A stretch of DNA of 64,000 nucleotides, from assembly GCF_000151665.1 (NCBI RefSeq), contig NW_013171815.1, forward strand, positions 881,153 through 945,152, given 5' to 3'. The first letter of the stretch is position 1. The number at the start of each line of letters is the position of its first letter. Position numbers and translations under genes: made by a program. Origin of the DNA: Blastocystis hominis. Lineage: Eukaryota; Sar; Bigyra; Opalinata; Blastocystidae. Below the pieces are notes generated by a model. That model had not been told where the DNA came from. It ran no database searches and saw only the letters and a program-made list of their open reading frames with translations. This document shows positions 1-11,056 of this stretch, piece after piece.

Positions 1-619
1 AACGCCGGGTAATTTGACGAGTTCCTCGATAGTATCCGGAATGTCTCCGTCGTACTTCTCTAGCAATATATCCGTCGTTTTCTTTATGTATTTCACTTTC
101 TTGGTCCAAAAGCCAACTTTGCAAATGAGCTCTCCCAACTTTTCGTCTGATGTTTCCTGGATGTGCTTGGGAGTGAGCCCATACTCTCGCAACTTCAACA
201 TCGTCGCGTGTGTTGTCTTAATTATACAACCGAATCACACTTACTTGATCCTTAGTCTGCGATGAAAGCATCAAACCGATGAGAGTTTGATAACGGAAGA
301 CTTTTGGCTCCGCATCCTTGTCAGATACACACTCCGTCCCTTGAGAATCCACTGGAGCGTCGCGTTTACTTCGTCATCTCTTTGATCAACTAGGAATCAC
401 AATTCTATCAAAATAATACACTGTACTCCTTCTCGAAGAGAGGAGGAATCTCTGTTGACAATTTATCTTTCTTTTGCTCTTTCTTCGTGATCCGCGTTTT
501 TTTAGATTTTCTACACATTACAACGCCCAATTTACAACGAACTGCTGTGTGTCGGACTCGTCACTAGAAAAAGACGCAGATTCGTCGAGGGACTCTTTTC
601 GATTCCGTTTTGGCACCAT
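1..619 (-). CDS. NTH1: Endonuclease III homologue (NTH1), 3' end off window, one frame break
   Basis: Bifunctional DNA glycosylase/AP lyase of base excision repair, nuclear or organellar. Model: complement of join(<1..216, 245..389, 420..510, 543..619), introns of 28, 30 and 32 nt. The motif RSKRDAPVD followed by PKV.RYQ and [10 protein letters not shown] is the signature start of the eukaryotic NTH1 helical domain, and the next exon carries the LVKLPGV segment just before the helix-hairpin-helix, where the window ends; the catalytic Lys and the 4Fe-4S cysteines lie outside. The N-terminus is rich in K/R, D/S and E, as in NTH1 leaders with localisation signals. Oddity: between the conserved IKEM and RSKRD there is one extra A at about position 374, so the two conserved halves are in different frames. 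No intron boundary can absorb it. Start at 619 chosen because its exon joins in phase 2 to the Lys-rich second exon; an alternative start at 518 is possible. Confidence 0.85.
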
Positions 620-772
620 TTCAAACGCAGCTGTTCCAAAGCAGTATTTTGCCAAACCTGTATAGAAGAACTGTTGCTCAATTGGAATCAGTTGTACGCG
701 GCACGATGGGATCCCCACTCGCAGGCATCTCCACGCACGAACCCCCACTATCCTCCACATTCCTTTGCTTTA

Positions 773-780
773 AACAAACA
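773..780 (-). terminator. TGTTTGTT 3'-end motif
   Basis: Exact TGTTTGTT on the minus strand, 27 bases after the stop of the CDCA7-type gene. Matches the motif known just downstream of mRNA ends in Blastocystis. Confidence 0.7.
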
Positions 781-807
781 GTTTTCTAAAAGAACAAAAA
801 ACAAGCC

Positions 808-2668
808 TCACAAATCAATAAAAACGGGCTGCGAATTCACTCGGCTCATCGCCTGCTCGCCTTCCTCCATCGACACTTCCAAACTCGACTCGTACCCATT
901 AATGATCTTCACCCAGTTCCTCTCCTCATTAAACGCCAGCACGCACACCACCCGCTTCTCATCGCACACCATTCTCTCCAACGAGTACACCACCGTCGGG
1001 AAATCCACGCTCACCCGCTTCAAAATGAGCGACAAAATCGGCAGATTCTCCACCGACAATTCATTCATCGGCCGATTGTACGACACCACCACGCGATACT
1101 GCGTCTTCGACTGCTCCAACCTCGCCTGCGCCGTCTGCGCCACCACCAGCATCCGGCTCAGCAGCTTTCTAAACGGGGAAACGGGGAAACAACAGCGTAC
1201 TGGTCGATGTTTTCGCGGGATTTCCAGGTTATTTGGGATTCGGTCCAGCACTCGGAGCTTTGCAGCTCGCGATAATGCTGAAACGCTCGGTTTAGGAGCG
1301 CGATGCACGTGCACAGAGGACGCACATCGCGGATGGCGCAGGTGTCGAAGAGTGTGATGCCTAGATCGGTCAGAACCGCGGGGATGGAGCGTACTGACGC
1401 TGCTGGAAGGCTCGGATTCCCCGTAGCGCGTGTTCGTTTCGAGACTGAACAAAATCGTGGGACAGCACTGCACGATGGTGTACAAACTCGGCAATCCCCA
1501 CCTCACCGAGCATTCCTCTATTCATTACCGCGGGAAATCACATAAACGAAGCGTGTTGCTGACTAATTGCCACGTGACCGTCGCGTGAATTGTGTTTTGA
1601 TTGAAATTGTCAACCATCTTCAGCAGCAAATCGCTTTTCTCCGCTTTCGACTGCAGCTGCAGCGCATCGCGGAGCAATTCCGATTGCTGCGACTCGAGAA
1701 GTTCCCGCGAAAACTCGCTTCGTCCCGCGAAGAACGAGCGAAGCCGATCGACAAACCCGCGGTTTTCTTGGGTTTAGAAGGGAAGTCTGCGCTACCTCGC
1801 GCTCTTCTCGCGAGTTTGTCGTGTTTTCCCGCGGAAAGCGACTCATCGCTGGGTGTTTCGCCGGGCAGGAAGGCACTGGAGTAGGGAGAAAGCGCCTCGG
1901 GGTCGTCGAGGGCTTTGAGATTGAGCTGCGTGAGCCAATCGCTGTGTTGAACTGCCAATCAAATGAGTTTCGAAGAGCGCTACCACGTGAGAGCTCGAGA
2001 GGGGTGCCGTAGCTCGTGGAGAGGTAGGGATCTGCGTAGAGTGGAGGCTGGGGATCGGGAAGAGGGAGAGGAAGGTAGGAAGAAGGCGCGGAAGGAGAGA
2101 TCGGAATGTAGCTCGAGGCGTGCGGTACGTCTGGTTCCAGTTTTATCGAGAGATCGGGAGTGGGGAGCGGCTGGAATGAGGGGAGAGCCGTTAGCGACGT
2201 AAAGGAAGGGATGGAATGAATGCGTGTGATACAGGGTGCAGGGTGCATGGGGGGAACTTCCGCTGGTTGGATGATAGGACGAACAGGTTGGACAAAGGAT
2301 TTCGCCTCTTGAGCTGCATTTTCGAGAGCAGCGAGTTCTCGGTTTTTTCGCTTGTTTTGCCGAACTTTGAAGACTTTGCAGTGCACATGGGGAGGTCCCT
2401 TTTTGCAGTCAGTCACACAACAGCAAATCCCTAAGCAACGAGGACATTTGAAATTACGATCATCAACAGTGGTACGGATACCGAATTTTTTGTATAGCTG
2501 TTGGAGACAAAAGACTCGTTTGCAATAGGCACACCGGACGCGCCCTCTTCGTTGGCCACATTGAGCTTTACCACACAGATGACACGTCCGAATCAGTCCT
2601 CCGTCCTCTTGCTCTTCATTCTCTTCTTCAGGTTCAAGGTGTTCTTCAGTAGGTTTCTTGGTAGGCAT
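808..2668 (-). CDS. CDCA7/R1-type zinc-finger protein (zf-4CXXC_R1) with a long novel C-terminus
   Basis: Model: complement of join(808..1168, 1201..1360, 1395..1517, 1548..1766, 1796..1951, 1984..2668), 567 aa, five introns of 29-34 nt; the sum is a multiple of three. Residues about 25-100 hold a Cys cluster (CHLCGK, CAYC, FKCPRCLGICCC, then a further Cys and His) matching the zf-4CXXC_R1 domain of CDCA7 and related chromatin proteins, preceded by an acidic Glu-rich stretch and followed by a basic tail. In animals CDCA7 recruits the HELLS remodeller to hemimethylated DNA; whether this protein does so is inference. The middle is Pro/Ser-rich and disordered-looking; the last 300 residues are helical with no family I recognise. 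ATG at 2668 preferred: the longer open frame upstream starts only with TTG. Ends with TAA followed by TGTTTGTT at 780. Confidence 0.75.
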
Positions 2669-2978
2669 TCTTCCGCATATAGATATCCTCCTTGATAGAG
2701 AGTTCGAAACCAAGCGAAAAAAGAGAAAGTGGAAACCACATTCAATTCGAATTTTGTTTTTTCTGTAAAACCTTGGCTAGAGGAACGTGCAATTGTTTCT
2801 TTGGCGACAGATGGTTTTTCTAATTTGTTGTACTTACTTTTATTCGATTTTATCCATCGGGGACAGTGTTGCTTAATTACTTGTTAGTCGTTCTTTCAAC
2901 AGTCACATTCGTATTTGTACAACATGCTTCATACTTTCTACACTCCCTACCTATTTTAAACATTGCTTATTTCCTCAT

Positions 2979-4076
2979 TCACATCATCCCTCCCAAATCC
3001 ACTTTCCAACAAACAATCCAATTCTCGTTCGGCTTATAAACCTTCACATCGACCTTGTTATGCGAGCTGAATCCCGTCCCTCCACTCTCCAACACCAAAA
3101 ATTCCTTCTTTTTAACCACCGGAATCTGGCAACAATAACACTGCTTCGAGGGACCAACAAATTTGCGGAAACAATCGCCGCACAAGCAATGACCACATTG
3201 TTTGACGACGATAACCTGCTGGTGCTGGAATTTCTTCAGACACGCTGGACAAGCGAAGCTATGCTGAAACCAAGAGAAAAACGGCCAACCTATCGTCAAT
3301 CACCGTGAAGTTCAATTCGATCAGTTTCTTGCGTGTTACGTCGTGTCCACCTCCTGGACAAGCGATTTCCTTGGATGGCTACATAAAAAGGGACGGAGAA
3401 CAAGTCACCATTTTCATGCGCTCTTTGTATTCGGGCGTGTTTTCTGGGATCCAGAAGTTCATCGCCAGACTCTTCTCCTCGGCCGTGCGATTGTCGTAAT
3501 TGCAGCTGAGCTTGTCTACGACGCGTTTCATCTCTTTGAACTCTTTATCTTCTTTCGTTTCCACCGAATTGACGTACATCTCACGTTCAGCATCGGAATG
3601 GGGCTTACATGCTTGTGATCGCTTGCTGCTGCGGATTGCATTCTCTCGATATCGTCACAGATCTGTGCCTCTTCTGTTTTCGTATTCTCTCGGATTTCTT
3701 GCTACCAAATCATAAAATAAACACGGAAAGACCTCTTCATCTTGAATCATTTGTTGGTAGGCGTCCATTTGCTCTTCGTACTCCTTCTTCTTTGTTAAAA
3801 GGTATTTATAGATGCATTCCTTGCAGAACAGATGGCCCTGCTCACTACTCATCAGAATTATCCAAATTCAAACCATACCAGCACATTGGGCTTACTACAT
3901 GGTGCAAACAGAGCGTACAGTAGTCAAATGGCTTCACTGAATCGCTTCCATACACTAAACTCTGCGAACCCAAACTAGTCCATCAAACCTTCTCCCTCGC
4001 TTCAGTACGCGCTTTTCTTCTTCTCGTAGTACGAGTTGAACGTACGAGTGTTCGCATTCTTCGAGTGGCGCGGCAT
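2979..4076 (-). CDS. NOSIP: NOSIP homologue (split U-box/RING E3 ubiquitin ligase)
   Basis: Model: complement of join(2979..3263, 3304..3378, 3409..3579, 3609..3701, 3733..3847, 3879..3974, 4009..4076), 300 aa, the usual length for the family, with six introns of 29-40 nt. It opens with MPRHSKNA, the typical NOSIP N-terminus, then a first U-box half (FDYCTLCLHHVVSPMC...GHLFCKEC) at about residues 40-75, a coiled segment, an FWIP motif, and a C-terminal half with CP.C, a Cys/His set and the signature LESGGTGF. NOSIP proteins are nuclear E3 ligases, also linked to spliceosomes. The start codon lies only 19 bases beyond the 3'-end motif of the upstream golgin gene, showing how tight the spacing is. 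Confidence 0.92.
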
Positions 4077-4094
4077 GAAAATCAAAATGGCTCC

Positions 4095-4102
4095 AACAAA
4101 CA
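4095..4102 (-). terminator. TGTTTGTT 3'-end motif
   Basis: Exact motif 18 bases after the stop of the golgin-like gene (TAA at 4121-4123), supporting that the last small exon belongs to that gene. Confidence 0.7.
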
Positions 4103-4120
4103 CGTAACCCATAAAACACG

Positions 4121-7100
4121 TTATTTCACAATCGCAATAAAGAGAATCACGTGAATAAAGATCGCATAGATTGTGATCAATCGCTGAAGCTCCAGAGGAA
4201 GACGCTTAAAACTCCTTCTCAGCTTCATATAATCGAATTTCGCTCTCGTAGAGAACGGCTGGTTCTTCTATGAATGAAGTTCAACCACCTCAACACACCG
4301 GAGCCACCAACGGCGCTTCATCCGAATCGGAATCATTTCCCTGCTTCGCTCTCGCATAATTCACAGGACGCATATTAATCGATCTACCTTTCATTCCACC
4401 ACTCCACCACCAACACGCTCTCTTTCCTTATCTGCTCCTGCTCCAAAATTTCGACCTTTTTTTGCAATTCGCTATTCAGCGAAGCCACGCGCACGTACTT
4501 CGATTCCGCGCTTCCCAGCAACGATTTCAAACTCTCATTGGCCTCTCGGAGCGACACGAGCTCCGAGGACGATTCCTGCAGTCCCTGCAACTCGCTCTTG
4601 GATTTCTCGGTTTCCTCTTTCAGCAGCGTGTTCAGCTTCAAGCAGCTTTCGTAGCGTTGCGTCAATTCATCGTGTTTGCTTTCTAACGTGCTCAGACTAC
4701 CGCGAATCGAGCTCAGCTCCTCGTCGCGCCGCGCGATTTCCGACTGCAACTGCGGCAGCGAAGCCAGCTGCGACCGTTGGGCCTCACTACATCAAAAAGT
4801 GGAAACGTGGAAACATGGTGGTTTGCTGCTCCGCGAGCTGCTGCCGGAGCGTGTCTGCCTCGCTGTGAGCGTCGGAAGGGTTCGACTGCGCTCGAAGGAG
4901 CGCTTGGAGCTGCTGGATTTGATCGTTTGCTGCCTTCAATTCGCTGTCGTGTTTGTTTTTCACTAAAACGAACTTGTGTCGACGCGATTCTTCCTCGGCC
5001 TTCATCGATTCGATCTGCTTCTCGCGTTCTGACAACTCCTTCGCCAGTTTCTCCATCTCGCTCGATGTGTTCTGCTGCTCGTTCATCGACGTTTCCATCT
5101 CGCGAACTCGCTCTTCCAGCCCCTCCTTCTCTCTCTCTAGTTCCTCCATACGTCCATCCTGCATGTCGTTGCGCTCCTTCGCCGCCTTCAACGCATCGCT
5201 CAGCTCCGTCGTCTGCTTTCGCAGCTCTCCGATCGTCCTCTCCTTCTCCCCCAATTCGCCCTTCACCTCTTCATAATGCGAGCTGCTCTGCTCCACGAGC
5301 TGCCGCAGATCGCTCTCCAATCGCTTGTGTTTCTCCACTTCCCCGCGGAGCGCGTCGGCCGCCTGCTCCGCCTTCTCCGATCGCTCCTGCAGGTCGCGCT
5401 GGGACTGCTCCAATGCCGCGATTCGCTGCGTGTTGGCTTGGTTCGACGCGATGGCTGTCTCTAAATCGTGGGTTTGCTGCGTTAACGAGAGCGTTAACTG
5501 CTCGTTTTCGTCTTCTTTTTGTCGCAGAAGCGCGTTGCATTCCGCCACCGTCTCGCTCTTCGCTTTGAGAATCGCGCGGTCGCTCTGCTCCAGCTTCTGC
5601 TTCAGCTGCAACGCTTCGGCCTGCTGCGCTGCGAGCTCGGATTGAAGCGACGCCAGGGCGGATTGATTGGCCGTGGAAGCAGAAGCGAGCTCGGCGTTTT
5701 CGGCGTGGAGGTGCTCGATCGCCTTGGTGAGCTGCTCTTTCTCCTTCTCTAACAGCGCGTTTTCGTCGGTGATTCGCTGGACTTGGTTGTTGAACGTCGT
5801 TGCAGCTTGCGTGAGCTGCTGGTTCTCGCTGGCCAGCTGCTCGCGCTCGGCTTCGGAGGAAGAAAGCGTGGAGGAAAGCTCGCGGTTTTGCTCCTCGAGG
5901 GCGGAGCAGTGGGATTGCAGGGAGGCGAGCTGGCTTTCGAGGAATTCGGACTTGGCGGTGGCTTCGTTGAGGTGAGAGCGGAGGTTCTGAACTTCTTCCA
6001 GGGCAGAGGATTGCTGGAGCTGGAGGCTGCTGAAGAGGGATTTTTGCTGGGAAAGTTCCTCGACGAGATTGTCTTCCTTCTGAGTAATCTGAGCCAACTG
6101 TGATTTCAACGATTCCATTTCACTCAGCTGTGATTTCAGTGATTCCATTTCTTCATTGGATTCAGTTTTCTTTGATTCCATCTCACTTAATTGAGCTCGA
6201 AGTGAGTCCATCTCATTCAATTGTGATTTCAGTGATTCCATTTCTTCATTGGATTCAGCCTTCTTTGATTCCAATTCATTCAATTGCGCTTGCAGTGATT
6301 CCATCTCATTCAGCTGAGTCCTCAACGATTCCATCTCGCTCAACTGAGCTCGCAGTGTTTCCATCTCGCTCAACTGCGATTTTAACGATTCCATTTCTTC
6401 ATTGGATTCAACCTTCTTTGATTCCATCTCGCTCAACTGAGTTCTCAACGCTTCCAATTCTTCATTGGATTCAGTTTTCTCTGATTCCATTTCTTTCAGT
6501 TGCGCTCGCAGTGATTCCATTTCACTCAACTGCGATTTCAGTGATTCCATCTCGCTTAATTGAGCCTTCAGCGTTTCCAATTCTTCATTAGACTCAACCT
6601 TCTTTGATTCTATCTCACTCAACTGGGCTCGCAGTGATTCCATTTCACTTAACTGCATTTTTAACGATTCCATTTCTTCATTGGATTCAGTTTTCTTTGA
6701 TTCCATTTCATTCAATTGCGCTTTTAGTGATTCCATTTCACTTAATTGAGCCCTCAACGCTTCCATTTCTTCATTGGATTCAAACTTCTTTGATTCTAAT
6801 TCATTCAGTTGCGCTTTCAATGATTCCATCTCGCTCAATTGCGCTCGCAGTGATTCCATCTCGCTCAACTGCGATTTTAACGATTCCAATTCGTTTAATT
6901 GAGCTCGCAACGATTCCAATTCTTCATTAGATTCAGTTTTCTTTGATTCCATTTCATTCAATTGCGCTTTTAGTGATTCCATTTCGCTTAATTGAGCCCT
7001 CAACGCTTCCATTTCTTCATTAGACTCAAACTTCTTTGATTCCATTTCACTTAACTTAGCTTTCAAAGACTCCATTTCTTCATTGGATTCAGCCGTTTTC

Positions 7101-7981
7101 TTTGATTCTATCTCGCTCAATTGCGCTCTTAGTGATTCTAATTCTTCATTGGATTCAGCCTTCTTTGATTCTAATTCATTCAGTTGCGCTTTCAACGATT
7201 CCATCTCGTTCAATTGCGCTCGCAGTGATTCCATCTCGCTTAATTGAGCCTTCAACGCTTCCAATTCTTCATTAGACTCAACCTTCTTTAATTCCATTTC
7301 ACTTAACTGAGCCCTCAACGATTCCACCTCTTGCGACAACAGACCGTCTTGCGCAGAATTCCCCTGGCCTTTCTTTAGGCTTTCGATCTACATTCAAGCC
7401 TTTCTCCACGATTACCTCTTCATCTTTTGCAGCCATTGCCACTTTCAAATGCTCATATTCCTTTCGCATCTCACTGGCCTTGGATATAATTGCATTTGCC
7501 TTCTCCAGCTTGGTCTTATACTGTTGAATCTAGGAGTTAGCGATGCCAACAACCTCCACTCTCTCATAAGCAACTTTACGATCTACTCATTACTCCAAAC
7601 CTCTATATACTACCTTTTTGAATCGTCGTATTCTCCTCTTTCAATTGCTTGTTCTCCTGAACCAACGTTTCCTTGTCATCTTTTCGCAGTTCCTCTAACT
7701 GCGCTTTCATACTCTCGATCTAGAAAAGATAATTCAATCACTCAAACAAAACCTCGACTTCGTAATCATGATTTTGCAAAGCAATACGCCTTAGTTCGTC
7801 TGTTTTCATCTGAAGCAAACTGTCTCGTTGTTGAATTTCAGACTCAAGCTCAGCAACTCGAGTATTCACGTTTGAACCGTTAACCATGGTTTCCCCATTC
7901 ACTGCCTTGTTATCGTCTTCCTCGTCCGAAAAGTCTGCAGCATTACAGTGTTCGTGAGCATTTACCAAGATCGTCGTTCAT
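4121..7981 (-). CDS. Golgin-84-like tail-anchored coiled-coil protein with an internal repeat array
   Basis: Model: complement of join(4121..4267, 4299..4350, 4388..4786, 4815..7387, 7416..7529, 7554..7585, 7614..7719, 7753..7934, 7966..7981); 1206 aa, eight introns of 24-37 nt, total divisible by three. The first exon is 16 nt (MNDDL plus one base), followed by an acidic N-terminus. Residues about 60-1140 are continuous coiled coil. The last 40 residues contain a basic FKRLP motif followed by one hydrophobic helix (ITIYAIFIHVILFIAIV) and a two-residue tail, which resembles the FLRRYP plus membrane anchor of golgin-84/giantin-type tethers. Such proteins tether vesicles at the Golgi. An alternative is another tail-anchored coiled-coil tether (CASP type). 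The 73-codon membrane ORF at the 3' end looks like a separate gene but splices in phase to the coiled coil. Confidence 0.75.
6100..7335 (-). repeat. Coding tandem repeat in the golgin coiled coil
   Basis: More than 30 imperfect copies of short heptad units built on M-E-S-L-(R/K)-(A/S)-Q-L-(S/N)-E, many followed by ESKKxESNEE. Neighbouring units are almost identical at DNA level, with a few synonymous changes, so the array expanded recently. Copy number is likely to vary and assembly length may be unreliable. Confidence 0.9.
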
Positions 7982-8102
7982 CTGAAACGCGTCTCCCGAA
8001 ACATCATCATTCTCTTCTTCTCTTCCAAAACCAGCCCAAGAAAACATAAGAAAAGAAATATCAAAAAAGTAGTAAGCATCTGCCAACCTAACGTTCTTTT
8101 CC

Positions 8103-8110
8103 AACAAACA
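8103..8110 (-). terminator. TGTTTGTT 3'-end motif
   Basis: Exact motif 12 bases after the hexosaminidase stop (TAA at 8123-8125). Confidence 0.7.
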
Positions 8111-8122
8111 AAAAAACACAGC

Positions 8123-9661
8123 TTATTGATAATAGCAGCTACCAGGGTTTGGAGGAGCGCTTCGTCCCTTCGCATTGTCCACCGGGGCAGCAGGCACGCC
8201 TCTGTGATTCAACAGGCAGCGGAAGTAGCGCATACGATCGTGCGCAGCCTCCACGTCATTCACCTCTTTCGGACTCCAGTATCGCTCGGCAAAAGCGCCA
8301 GCGCGCGGCCAAACGGTGTTGTAGAGATCCGACACATCCACAGTCTCCGCCCACATGCAAGCCTCGCCTCCCAGGACGAGCGCCTGCTCCTCAGGCACAT
8401 CGGTGAACTCGAAGGGCTCGTCGTTGTAGAGAGCCTTCCAGGTCTCATCGAGGTGGTCCAGATAGGTGTGAGGATCGGAGATGATCACCTTGTATCCGTT
8501 GGCGACCACATCCTTCATGGTCTTCTTGTTCATCCAGGTCTGAATAATCGTCTCCTTGTCCAGCTGCGTGCGGAAGTTCAGCCAGACCTCCTCCCAGTAG
8601 ATTCCATTGCGGTGGTTCTTGAGCACCATCTGCTGCACCTTCTGCACGAAGTACTTGTAGGTGTCGTGGTCGGTGAGATTGTTCTTCTTCATCCACTCGA
8701 TAATGTGCACCGTGGTCTTCCAGCAGCTCGTGTCCACTTCGTCGCCTCCCATATGGAAGTAGTTATCGAAGAAGATTCCCTTGCCCTGCTCCTTACCAGA
8801 CCATTCGTCCAGCACGCCCTGAATCAGCTCCCAAGTCTTATCGCTGGTGGGATCCAAGGGCTCGAGGCAAGTTTCGCTGGGGCACACTTCCGGATATCCC
8901 TTGCACCAAGAAGCCTCGTGGCCGGGGACATCCATCTCGGGCACCACACGCACTCCACGCATGCGAGCGTACTCCACAATCTCCTCAAAGTCCATGGTCG
9001 AGTAACGCTCCTGAGGAGTGTACGAACCCTCCCACCACTTGGGGAAAGCCTGGGACTGAGCGGGGTTGGCCTGAGAGTCGGTGATGTGCCAGTGGAGCAC
9101 ATTCAGCTTCGCATAGGTCATGGAATCAATAAGCTTCTTGATGGAAGGAAGCGACTCGAAGTGGCGAGAAGTATCCATCAGAATACCACGGTGGGGGAAA
9201 CGAGGAGCATCGTTGATCACCCAAGGAGCGTTCTTGATCACATACGTCAGAGTATCCGGATCGAACACAATGAGCTGAGAAAGAGTCTCCAGACCGTGCA
9301 TAGCACCGAAGGCATTAGCAGCAGTGATAGTAATATCAGATCCGTCCTCGGGAATCTCAAGAGTGTAACTCTCATCGATTCCCAACTGGAGCTCGGCCTT
9401 ATCCTCCTTCACAGTCACAGTAGCCTGAACAACACCGCTCTCGACAAGAGCAGACTTACGATCGAAAATGAGGTCATAATATCTCTGGAACGCACTGATA
9501 AGTTCGTTCGACTGAGCAGGAGTGATGAAACGGAAGTGGTAAGCATCAATGGTGATGGTCTTATCACCGTGTTTATACTCCTTAGGAAGAGGCCAGATAA
9601 AGGGCTGGTCAGCACACGAGACCGCCACCAGTAAAGCAGTGAACAATACTAAAGATCGCAT
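8123..9661 (-). CDS. Secreted beta-N-acetylhexosaminidase (GH20)
   Basis: 512 aa in one exon, unusual beside intron-rich neighbours. ATG at 9661 starts a clear signal peptide (MRSLVLFTALLVAVSCA); the frame is open further upstream only from GTG. An N-terminal GH20b-like domain (to about residue 150) precedes the TIM barrel. Barrel motifs are intact: LHWHITDSQ, VRVVPEMDVPGH and the catalytic Asp-Glu pair in HMGGDEVD, then W.NKK and a C-terminal GGEACMWAE. The enzyme removes terminal GlcNAc/GalNAc from glycoconjugates, in lysosome-like vacuoles or outside the cell. In a gut organism it could act on mucin or N-glycans (inference). Length equals that of lysosomal HEXA/HEXB. Lack of introns may mean transfer or retro-insertion, but the residues look eukaryotic. 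Confidence 0.93.
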   Translation of the reverse strand: MRSLVLFTALLVAVSCADQPFIWPLPKEYKHGDKTITIDAYHFRFITPAQSNELISAFQRYYDLIFDRKSALVESGVVQATVTVKEDKAELQLGIDESYTLEIPEDGSDITITAANAFGAMHGLETLSQLIVFDPDTLTYVIKNAPWVINDAPRFPHRGILMDTSRHFESLPSIKKLIDSMTYAKLNVLHWHITDSQANPAQSQAFPKWWEGSYTPQERYSTMDFEEIVEYARMRGVRVVPEMDVPGHEASWCKGYPEVCPSETCLEPLDPTSDKTWELIQGVLDEWSGKEQGKGIFFDNYFHMGGDEVDTSCWKTTVHIIEWMKKNNLTDHDTYKYFVQKVQQMVLKNHRNGIYWEEVWLNFRTQLDKETIIQTWMNKKTMKDVVANGYKVIISDPHTYLDHLDETWKALYNDEPFEFTDVPEEQALVLGGEACMWAETVDVSDLYNTVWPRAGAFAERYWSPKEVNDVEAAHDRMRYFRCLLNHRGVPAAPVDNAKGRSAPPNPGSCYYQ

Positions 9662-9853
9662 ACAAAAGATTTTATGAGGTTTTCTTAATATTCTAAAATA
9701 ACGGGAAATCACAATTATCTGGCGGGATTTCTTTTTCTAATTGTGTCTTCCCCTCCCCTAAAGTCAATGGTGTTTCGATATTCGATTCCCTATTGTGTGT
9801 GTTTGTATTTTGCAAAGTGTAGAAAATACTTTTTACAACAAGCAGATAGGGAC

Positions 9854-11056
9854 TTAATTCAAAGACTCATAATACAGTATTAACGCCCCACACTCGACAC
9901 ACCTTCCTGAACCGCCAGCACACTTATTACACAATTCGTGCTCACAAGGCTGAAGTCTTACCTTAGCCTGGGCATTCTTACAGCAACCACAAACCACAAG
10001 AGATTCTTCTAACCCTTCGACCGAAGTGCAGGCATTCTCTCCATTGCTTCCACGTATTTGACATTCCGTTTCGAACACATCCTTTGATCCCTTTTTCTTC
10101 ATTCCCGTATCTGCATCCATTAGGCTATTGTCCTTGTCATAAGTCGAGCGCTCAGAAGGGTAGCGTCCTACATCCATGGTTGTTTTGGATTTCTCTTTTT
10201 CACTTGGTAATATTGCTAAATCTGAATCGCCCTCTAAGGGAGTTTGCAAATGTGATGAATGTAGAGGAGTTGTAATAACTGGAGTTTGAGATGAGTGTTG
10301 AAGGTGATTATTTCCTAGCTTTTGATGTATTGGATTGAGTGGAGATACGGTAGGTTGAGTTTCTTTGTCTTTGTAGCCAATGTGAGGACAATCAGAGGTT
10401 GTAGATCTACCCACATCAAAATAACAATGGAAATTGACGAATGAGGCTCTGCTGCTTTCCGAGATTCCCTGGATGCGGTCTTGGCAGTACTAGAGACAGC
10501 GTTTTTCTTTGGATCTGTAGATTGGTCAGGAAGGATAGAGGATGAAGAGGACAGATTTTGATTATCCTGGAAGCTACATTCCGGAACAGAGATCGTATAG
10601 TCTATATTACAGAAATAGGATGGAAAGAACATAGGACAATAAGGAAGGGAACAATAGCTTCTCCGTATTGAAAATACTGTAAGGCTCTAAAGTGATTTCT
10701 TATAAATTCGTTATCCGATTGGAGAAAATAGGTTTCCGGTATTCGATTTCCAATGACTCCAATAACAGCTAGTGAAGCAAAATTCAACAAATAGAAAGCC
10801 AGAACAACACGTCTACATAAAAGATTTTAGCGTGAAACAAGCACAAATGACAAGTAGCGAATGTAAGAAACGAAACCGTCATTACGGCAAAAATAAGATC
10901 CACCAGTGACATAAAGGTGCGGATCTACTGGAAAAAAAGAAGATAGACTTCTACTACTAGCCAGAGAGAAGGAACTTCAGAAAGGAAGCTGGATCGAGAT
11001 GTGAATATCTGGTACAATGGTATTATAGTGTATAATCCGGATACCACAAAGACCAT
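9854..11056 (-). CDS. Multi-pass membrane protein with C-terminal RING-type finger
   Basis: Model: complement of join(9854..10406, 10439..10601, 10631..10812, 10845..10924, 10955..11056), 359 aa, introns 29-32 nt, sum divisible by three. Residues about 1-140 contain four hydrophobic helices (first MVFVVSGLYTIIP, then LIFAVMTVSFLTFATC, LAFYLLNFASLAVIGVIG, AIVPFLIVLYY). A Ser/Thr/Gln-rich linker follows. The last 50 residues hold a C3HC4-like finger: CGCC...C.HELCNKC...CVEC. Probably a membrane-bound E3 ubiquitin ligase; substrates cannot be deduced. ATG at 11056 was chosen because the frame is closed just upstream; an additional 5' exon around 11,090-11,110 is possible. A TGCTTGTTG variant of the 3' motif follows the stop. 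Confidence 0.65.

Noticed and set aside
518-760. Independent gene overlapping the NTH1 start by one base (TAATG)
   Set aside because: Its lower part is better explained as the first NTH1 exon, joined by a 32-nt intron (511-542).
4121-4373. Separate small membrane-protein gene
   Set aside because: Splices in phase 2 to the coiled-coil gene and completes a golgin-84-like tail; the combined length is divisible by three.
8126-9634. 502-codon open frame opposite the hexosaminidase
   Set aside because: Shadow frame of a GC-rich coding exon; the minus strand has all GH20 motifs.
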